48,151 bases of DNA from Bacteroidales bacterium. Lineage in GTDB: Bacteria; Bacteroidota; Bacteroidia; Bacteroidales; WCHB1-69. The translations under genes were made by a program, and so were the position numbers. Under the pieces are notes generated by a model, which had not been told where the DNA came from, did not search any database, and saw only the letters and a program-made list of their open reading frames with translations. The stretch is from assembly GCA_017617445.1 (NCBI GenBank), contig JAFZWE010000007.1:1-48151 (forward strand), written 5' to 3'. Positions 38,810-45,166 of this stretch are shown one piece after another; position 1 is the first letter of the stretch; each line of letters begins with the position of its first letter.

Positions 38810-40282
38810 CTAAGTGGCAGTGTAGGATCGATTCCCCATTGAGCCTGTGGGGATAGTGACATGCGTGGAAGAACCGCTGATATCGGCACCCGTCCATCCC
38901 ACAAAGTAAAATCCCTCACGGGTGGGATTGACGAGTGTGATGTCATCGCTTTCCACGTTGTAAATCGTCGGATTGGCAGTTGCAAAAGTGGCGTTTTCCA
39001 CTCCGCTGTAGGTAATGTTATACGCTATCAGTGTCCACATCGCCTTGACTGTGACATCATTATCAGGCATCACGAAGGTGTAAGTGCTGCCACTTTGAGT
39101 AACAGCAATGTCGTTATTGTTGGCGTCTTTCACACTGTATCCGACGAAGGGATTATCATAACCCGCCGGTACGCTGCCATGTCCAAGTGTGACAGTAGTG
39201 CCGGAGATGGCACAAGCCCCATCGCCTTGGGTGAACACATCGGTGCCAGAGACCGTAGCCCCTGTAAGGAGCGTAATCCCTAAGGCAGCCCGTAATGTTT
39301 TACCATCAATTTTTGAAAAATCAGAGATGGTGCCACTAAGCAGCTCCGTGCCGTTGTAGAGGGATTTGCCATTGGCGACCCGAACCGTTGAAGCCCCGTA
39401 TTTTATTGAAGTGATGTAGTCGCTTCCTCTGGAGCAGCTGAGGGTGACGTTGCCGCCTCCACCGCCCCATCCATAACCGATGCCATTGTTATTGCCTCCG
39501 CCTGTAGCATTGATCTGACCACCGGTGATGGTGATGGTTCCTCCTCCACCGCCGTAGTTGCCGTGCGAACCCGCCCCAATGCCAGCAGACCACTGTCCAC
39601 CCTGTATGGCTCCATTGGCCGTTACCTTGCCGCCAGTAATTATAATTGTACCATTATCCTGGCTATAACCCGAACCTATGCCCGCTCCTGCACCAGAAGA
39701 ACCGCAAGCGCCACCCGTTGCAGTGATCTGCCCTCCATGGATAGTGATAGTGGATGCAACTCCATTGTGTCCGGAGCCTATCCCAGCACCGCCATTCCAA
39801 CCGGTTGCAGTGACTTTGCCGCCATGTATGGTGATATTCCCCATTGCTGATGACTCATGCTCATTTCCACCGATGCCGGAATGACCGCCGCTGCGCCCAT
39901 TTGCAGTAAGTTGACCCGTCCCATTGGTTTGACCATGAATAATAAGTCTTGTTCCACTGGGCACATATATGCCACTCGTTGCATTTAGGTTCCTTCCGTC
40001 AACGAGAATCAGATGCACCGTACCCTTAACTCTAATACGGTTGGTATTGGTGACATAGCCATCCACCACATACCATGTCTCAGTGTTATCACTCCCCATT
40101 TCTGTGGTTGCATTGGTAATAGAAGTGCAACTTGCCGCGATTTTTGAATCAAATGAGTTTGTTGAAGCATTGTATTCAAGGTATGGCACCTGTGCCTGCA
40201 TGGTCTGAACGTTCATCGCGAAAAAACAGCATAACAACATCGCAAAACAACGTGTCATAGCGGGTAAAATTCTATTTTTCAT
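38810..40282 (-). CDS. Mosaic surface protein, N-terminal part (490 residues) ending at an in-frame TAG
   Basis: The signal peptide (MKNRILPAMTRCFAML... ending MQAQ) is the same as in the gene starting at 44843. Residues about 35-130 lead into a right-handed beta-helix of Gly-rich turns with the repeated patterns ITIHGGKVTATG and GAGIGSG, up to about residue 290; similar repeats occur in carbohydrate-binding secreted proteins. An InlB-like repeat closes it (NITYSGVENATFA, GFYFVGWTGADISGSSTH). The protein stops at TAG 38812-38810, right after VTIPTGSMGNRSYTAT, where such repeats normally have Trp (TATW). The downstream frame continues unbroken for 2,188 codons. The gene is therefore very likely a nonsense-truncated form of a 2,679-codon gene. 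Confidence 0.8.
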   Translation of the reverse strand: MKNRILPAMTRCFAMLLCCFFAMNVQTMQAQVPYLEYNASTNSFDSKIAASCTSITNATTEMGSDNTETWYVVDGYVTNTNRIRVKGTVHLILVDGRNLNATSGIYVPSGTRLIIHGQTNGTGQLTANGRSGGHSGIGGNEHESSAMGNITIHGGKVTATGWNGGAGIGSGHNGVASTITIHGGQITATGGACGSSGAGAGIGSGYSQDNGTIIITGGKVTANGAIQGGQWSAGIGAGSHGNYGGGGGTITITGGQINATGGGNNNGIGYGWGGGGGNVTLSCSRGSDYITSIKYGASTVRVANGKSLYNGTELLSGTISDFSKIDGKTLRAALGITLLTGATVSGTDVFTQGDGACAISGTTVTLGHGSVPAGYDNPFVGYSVKDANNNDIAVTQSGSTYTFVMPDNDVTVKAMWTLIAYNITYSGVENATFATANPTIYNVESDDITLVNPTREGFYFVGWTGADISGSSTHVTIPTGSMGNRSYTAT

Positions 40283-40423
40283 ATTGTCAAATTTTTACAC
40301 TCTGATTCAAATTAATTCAAATTGGCAAAATTACAATTTTTCACTGTTACATTTTTTTACTTTTGTAATTTTTTTTTTACACTAAAATGTTAATTATACG
40401 ATATTAGCATTCAATATGTTACA
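40282..40423 (-). repeat. Duplicated leader, copy 1
   Basis: The leader and promoter region is nearly identical to 44843-44983 and runs into about 90 further identical bases coding for the signal peptide. Shared landmarks include ATATTGTCAAATTTTTACAC and TTAATTATACGATATTAGCA. Differences are clustered around the -7 element. Confidence 0.85.
40326..40333 (-). promoter_or_regulatory. -7 promoter element of the split surface gene
   Basis: On the minus strand TAATTTTG (40333-40326) matches TAnnTTTG, 44 bases before the ATG at 40282. The gap 40283-40577 (295 bases) holds this promoter, an AT-rich leader almost identical to that of the next gene, and the terminator at 40521-40558. No gene is seen in it. 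Confidence 0.6.
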
Positions 40424-40520
40424 CATTTTTTTGTGCAAAAAAAGTCAACTCCCAATAACCCATGAATTCATTGTCGCCAAGTTGTAGCACCAATTTGTCT
40501 TCGTTTGCCAATAGAAATCA

Positions 40521-40558
40521 TAAAAAAACGGCCGGCTTCTAAGGAAACCGACCGTTTT
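40521..40558 (-). terminator. Intrinsic terminator of the 1,421-residue surface protein gene
   Basis: AAAACGGCCGG (40525-40535) pairs with CCGACCGTTTT (40548-40558) with one mismatch. On the minus strand the stem is followed by seven T. It lies 20 bases past the stop at 40578. Confidence 0.85.
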
Positions 40559-40577
40559 ATTGCAAAAATTTCAGATT

Positions 40578-43500
40578 TTACTGGATTCTCACACAGCGGA
40601 GGCTACAGCCGTCCTTTTTGCTTTGGGTGAGGAGTTCATCCTCACAAACCGCACACTGCACAGATGAACCCATGACAGGATTGGCCGCCGGCGTGCAAGT
40701 CCAGAAACGAGCCATGGTCATCAGACTCTCGTAGGTGTCTGTAGCATTGACATACATACCGCCGCCCCGCGCATCAAAGCCCCTGGACGGCTCCGAACCC
40801 ACCAAACTGCTTACCCAATGGTCGGCATTGGGGGACTTGATGTACGGCATACCGCCAGCTCCCTCTATGAGCTGGAGGAAGTCTGTGTTTGTGGGGATTG
40901 CCCAACCGTCCGGGCAGACGCCCTGAACGTGTCCGAGAACCACCGCCGGCTCAACGGCATCGTCATCCTCTGTCACTCCCATGGCGCTGTACCAAGTGTA
41001 CAGATTGCCATAGATGGCCTGCAAGGAGTCGCTGTTGTTGTACTTGCGGATTCCCGTAGCGGCACGACTGCTGCGGCTTTGAGCCTCACGCACATTCTCA
41101 CGTATCCAGCAGTTACCGCCGATACGAGTGACCTGGTACTCCATGCCGTTGATGATGACCGAACTGCACTCCGGATAGATGAGCATGATCCGCTGTGTGC
41201 AAATGAGGCTGTCACCACCGCAGGTATCCAGCACATGCCATTCCACCACATAGGCGGTGTCTTCAAGACCTTCCGGAATGGCATAGCGGTTGTTGTCCGT
41301 CAACCCTTCACACTTCAAAAACAGCGGCATGGTCGAGAGATGGTTGGTCCATGACGGCTGGTGAAGGATAACCAGCGTGTCGATGGCACCGTACCTCAAG
41401 GTGATGGTGGTGTCATTGGGACAGGTATAGGTCACGCTGCCTGGTTTCTTCACAGAAGGCTTCACCGTGAAAGTAGCAGTGGCAGTAGTCGCACAGCCGT
41501 TTTGGTCGGTAACCCCCACCGTGACAATGTATTCCTGCTCGCCGTCATTGGCGCCAATCTGGTTCACTGTCGTTTCATCGGCATCCACAGGTGTTGCATC
41601 GCCACTCCAAACATAGTTGTAGTTGGGGGTGCCGCCACTCACGGTAACGCTCACCGGGTAGCTGCCTTGGTTCGGACAGAGGTCGGATGGTGTGACAATA
41701 TCAGCAGTTACATCCACCACATCAAAGATATGGATGTTGGCGATATGGATACTGTCGCTTCCGCAGTCGTTATATACTTTTATGCTGTAGTCATAATCTC
41801 CGCCGACATCCGTCAGCGGGGTGTAGCTCGCCCCGTTCGCGCCGCTGATAGGCGTGCCGTTCTTGTACCACTGGCAAGTCGGTGCACCTTCGCCGCCGGA
41901 GATGCTCACAGACAAGTTGGCGACCGTGGCCGCATTCATACAGTAGCTGGCGTCGCTGCTCGTTGTGCTGACCTCCACCGTAAGGGATTGCCATTGGGCA
42001 TAGAGCACAATCTCCTCCCCTTGCTCGGCAGTGAGGTCGTTGAAACTTTGTTCATCGGTGTATTCAACCACTCCCCCAGAAGTGGTGCTCCAACCAAGGA
42101 AGCTGTAGCACGGACGGCGGAAGTCGTTGGTGGTGAGGTTCTGCGGTTCGTTGTAGGTGAAGTTCATGTCAGCCATTGTGCCAGTGACATTGTCACCATT
42201 TGGATCAAAGTGGACAGTATAAGTAAGTGGAATCCATTTGGCATACATCGTCACACTGCCATCAGTGGCAAAGGGGATGGAGGTGACGGGGATGGTCAAC
42301 TCGTCATCCTCATACCAACCTTCAAGTGTTTTGCCAGTAGGGGCAGTGACATGCGCGCTGATGGCGGCATGAATGGCGTCGCCATCGGGGTTGTGGGCAT
42401 CCAAGATATAGCTGGCATCCGTGAACGGCGCATAACTGCCAATGAGGTCGGCATAAGTGGTCATGACGTTGTCGGTGGCATCGCTGATGGTAACACCCAC
42501 GAACACCGGATTTTCAATGTCAGGAATACTGTTTGGCATCTTCGGCACAACCTGGCCGCCTCTCACCTCCCAGCCGTCGCCAAGACATGCAACAAGGGTT
42601 TCATTGGGCAGAGAACTTGCATCAATACCCTGTGTACCGCCACTTGTCTTAGAGTAGCAATTGGTGATGGTTGCATTACTACCCGCAAGGTTTATATAGT
42701 TTTCACAGCTATAGGTCCCAGCAGCAACGCAGTTCGTTATGCTTGAATAATTATGGTCGCCCCATCCATAGATGATACCCGTTGCTGAAGTGGCACCACT
42801 GATATTGCCTGAAAAAAGACAATCTTGGATGGTGGAATGTGACGACAGGGCGTGACCGAGGATACCTCCGCAATGGCTATGACCACCGCCACTACATATA
42901 ACATCAACAGCCACTTCGCAATTCATTATAGTTCCGACGGTATTACTCGCTATGAAACCCACGAGTCCTGCACAGTGCAGGTTTCCTCGCACCGTACCCG
43001 TAGTCTTAAGATTTTTGATAGTAGATCCGCTGATGTAGCGGAAAGGTGCTGTGCCTTGGTTGTCTTCGTCCGTTATGTTGACATTTAACGTGTGTCCTCC
43101 CCCGTCAAAAGTCCCGCAGAAAGCGTTACCTTGTACGTTGCCAGAAACAGTGCCGACCATGGTTGTCACACTGATATCAGCGTCCAATCTCACTACCTTG
43201 CCTTCGTATGACTCGATTCCATTGTTCACATTGGCAGCAAAGGCATCCCAATCAGCCTCTGAACGAATAACACAGTCAACCCCATCCAATTTCACGATAT
43301 AGGGCGTTCCTGCTTCAATCTCGGTGACATCAGTGAAGTTCATTGTTAAGATACCATCACTATAAGTTGAATTTTCCATGGTTTTCACCGTGGCACTCTC
43401 AAGCGGTGTACCTGCAAAATTGTTCAGGTTGAAAGGCAGGCAAATGGTGTTCCAACTGCCGTCCCGATAGATTGTGCGGTTGTTGAGAATTACTGCATAA

Positions 43501-44843
43501 GGATCCGCGCTGGCTGCAGCGGTTGCAATGTCACTATTGTTATCGGTATTGCCCACCAATGCAAGCGATTTCACCCACTTGGCATACAAGGTCACCACAT
43601 CTCCTTGTTCAGAGGAAAGACTGCTGACACTTTGTCCGTCAGCGTACTCTACAGCACCACTGGAAGTAGCACTCCATCCAGCGAAAAAGAAACCGGGACG
43701 ATTGAAGACATTGTGGGAAAGGTTCTGCTCTGCACCGAAGGTGAAAGTTTGGTCAGACATTGTGCCTGTAGCATCTGCAGCATTTTTGTTAAAACGGACC
43801 CTATAAGTGATGGGCTGCCATTTGGCATAGAGGACCACATCTCGTCTGATGGAATAAGTTTGGGAAGCAGTATAGTTCGTGCCCGTTCCGTCGGGCAGGG
43901 TGTTCCAGCCTGCAAAAACATACCCGGTACGTTCAAGATTTCCTGTATTACCAACAATTGTGACGGTCGAACCAAGCGTATAAGTAGCAGCGCCAGGAGC
44001 ACTTCCACTTGTTGCGTTATTGCTGTCGTATGTATGTGTGACATCACCTTGCAAATGAGTTCCACAATAAATGCAGTGGTCCGTTCCAGAATGGCTCGTA
44101 CATTGTCTAACTGAAGAAGTTTGAATCGCAAGAGAATTTATGCGATTTTCGTAGTAAACAGGCGTTGAGTTTCCATTGATCCTCACACACATCCCATCGG
44201 CAATAAAAATATCGGCTTCATGTGTATCTCCACAAGCAGAACCACGGCCAATGGATCGTGCATCCCCATTCCTCCCTGTCGCAGAAATGTTGCCTCCGTA
44301 CATGTTTATCGTTCCTCCACCGCTGCAAATGCCTCCACCAATGCCTGCTGCCCATTCGCCACTGGAGGAGGTGATATTCCCTCCGTGGAAAGATATAGTA
44401 CCCAGATTATTACCAACATACCCATCCGTTCCAATTCCTGCAACTTGACCAGTAGGTAAAGCAATCAAGGCTCCTGTTCCACCCGCCTGACAATAGATGT
44501 TCAACGAATGATCGCCCTGCACGACAATACCATGTCTGGCTGTCAGTGTTGCACCATCGCAGAGAATAATATTCGCAGAACCATACACATAAATGCGATC
44601 CTCCACGCTAACATTGCTATTCACAACATACCAGGCATTGCCCAATGCCGTCGTGTTACTTGCAAAAACAATACAGCTCTCCGCTGTCAACACATCAAAA
44701 TCGGGTGCTGTCGAGTTGTACGACAAATATTGCACATTGTGCACAATCGTTTGTGCCTGCATGGTCTGAACGTTCATCGCGAAAAAACAGCATAACAACA
44801 TCGCAAAACAACGTGTCATAGCGGGTAAAATTCTATTTTTCAT
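40578..44843 (-). CDS. Mosaic surface protein with FISUMP C-terminus, 1,421 residues
   Basis: This is the intact relative of the split gene. The signal peptide ends MQAQ. Modules: beta-helix with ISFHGGNITSSSG and INMYGGNISATG turns (about 100-250); InlB/Listeria-Bacteroides repeats (267-428; RTGYVFAGWNTLPDGTG, YAKW); a WNTICLPFNLNNFAGT module (about 430-560); GLUG-like segment (about 595-728; CAGLVGFIASN, HCGGILGHAL); more InlB repeats (770-948); an Ig-like domain (950-1038; CQWYKNGTPISGANGASY); a PKD/SprB-like domain (1041-1128); and a FISUMP domain (1231-1421; RIGGNCWIRENVREAQS, GVCPDGWAIPTNTDFLQL, ending SLRCVRIQ). No lipobox and no clear type IX sorting domain. Surface display is inferred. 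FISUMP and its neighbour are close copies of those in the adjacent genes. Confidence 0.88.
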   Translation of the reverse strand: MKNRILPAMTRCFAMLLCCFFAMNVQTMQAQTIVHNVQYLSYNSTAPDFDVLTAESCIVFASNTTALGNAWYVVNSNVSVEDRIYVYGSANIILCDGATLTARHGIVVQGDHSLNIYCQAGGTGALIALPTGQVAGIGTDGYVGNNLGTISFHGGNITSSSGEWAAGIGGGICSGGGTINMYGGNISATGRNGDARSIGRGSACGDTHEADIFIADGMCVRINGNSTPVYYENRINSLAIQTSSVRQCTSHSGTDHCIYCGTHLQGDVTHTYDSNNATSGSAPGAATYTLGSTVTIVGNTGNLERTGYVFAGWNTLPDGTGTNYTASQTYSIRRDVVLYAKWQPITYRVRFNKNAADATGTMSDQTFTFGAEQNLSHNVFNRPGFFFAGWSATSSGAVEYADGQSVSSLSSEQGDVVTLYAKWVKSLALVGNTDNNSDIATAAASADPYAVILNNRTIYRDGSWNTICLPFNLNNFAGTPLESATVKTMENSTYSDGILTMNFTDVTEIEAGTPYIVKLDGVDCVIRSEADWDAFAANVNNGIESYEGKVVRLDADISVTTMVGTVSGNVQGNAFCGTFDGGGHTLNVNITDEDNQGTAPFRYISGSTIKNLKTTGTVRGNLHCAGLVGFIASNTVGTIMNCEVAVDVICSGGGHSHCGGILGHALSSHSTIQDCLFSGNISGATSATGIIYGWGDHNYSSITNCVAAGTYSCENYINLAGSNATITNCYSKTSGGTQGIDASSLPNETLVACLGDGWEVRGGQVVPKMPNSIPDIENPVFVGVTISDATDNVMTTYADLIGSYAPFTDASYILDAHNPDGDAIHAAISAHVTAPTGKTLEGWYEDDELTIPVTSIPFATDGSVTMYAKWIPLTYTVHFDPNGDNVTGTMADMNFTYNEPQNLTTNDFRRPCYSFLGWSTTSGGVVEYTDEQSFNDLTAEQGEEIVLYAQWQSLTVEVSTTSSDASYCMNAATVANLSVSISGGEGAPTCQWYKNGTPISGANGASYTPLTDVGGDYDYSIKVYNDCGSDSIHIANIHIFDVVDVTADIVTPSDLCPNQGSYPVSVTVSGGTPNYNYVWSGDATPVDADETTVNQIGANDGEQEYIVTVGVTDQNGCATTATATFTVKPSVKKPGSVTYTCPNDTTITLRYGAIDTLVILHQPSWTNHLSTMPLFLKCEGLTDNNRYAIPEGLEDTAYVVEWHVLDTCGGDSLICTQRIMLIYPECSSVIINGMEYQVTRIGGNCWIRENVREAQSRSSRAATGIRKYNNSDSLQAIYGNLYTWYSAMGVTEDDDAVEPAVVLGHVQGVCPDGWAIPTNTDFLQLIEGAGGMPYIKSPNADHWVSSLVGSEPSRGFDARGGGMYVNATDTYESLMTMARFWTCTPAANPVMGSSVQCAVCEDELLTQSKKDGCSLRCVRIQ

Positions 44844-44983
44844 ATTGTCAAATTTTTACACTCTGATTCAAATTAATTCAAATTGACAAAAATACAATTT
44901 TTACTGTTATAAATTACTACTTTTGTAATTTTTTTTTACACTAAAATGTTAATTATACGATATTAGCATTCAATATGTTACAT
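44843..44983 (-). repeat. Duplicated leader, copy 2
   Basis: Counterpart of 40282-40423. The gap 44844-45166 (323 bases) holds this leader, the -7 element at 44887-44894, an AT-rich spacer (about 44984-45110) with no recognisable gene, and the terminator at 45114-45146. Confidence 0.85.
44887..44894 (-). promoter_or_regulatory. -7 promoter element of the 1,421-residue gene
   Basis: On the minus strand TATTTTTG (44894-44887) matches TAnnTTTG, 43 bases before the ATG at 44843. The paralogous element at 40333-40326 differs (TAATTTTG), so the two promoters may differ in strength. Confidence 0.6.
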
Positions 44984-45113
44984 AATTATCAGCAACGAAC
45001 GTATTTTGCATGGCATAGTTGCCTGATAAAATAAATAAACTATCACAATCATTGAGCAATCGGCAGAAAGAATAACAGATTCCCGTTTTCAACACATTGT
45101 ATTACAAAACAAA

Positions 45114-45146
45114 AAAACGGCCAGATTCAAAAAAACCGGCCGTTTT
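45114..45146 (-). terminator. Intrinsic terminator of the right-edge surface protein gene
   Basis: AAAACGGCC (45114-45122) pairs perfectly with GGCCGTTTT (45138-45146), with seven T following on the minus strand. It has the same stem as the terminator at 40521-40558, so it was copied along with the gene's 3' end. Confidence 0.85.
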
Positions 45147-45166
45147 CGTATAAATTTCAAAAAAAA

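Noticed and set aside
38807-38812. Programmed readthrough or reassigned TAG
   Set aside because: TAG ends other genes here (for example at 418-420), so reassignment is not supported. A point mutation is simpler, although readthrough cannot be excluded.
38824-38836. tRNA T-arm-like GGATCGATTCC
   Set aside because: It lies within a coding frame and no acceptor or anticodon stem can be built around it.
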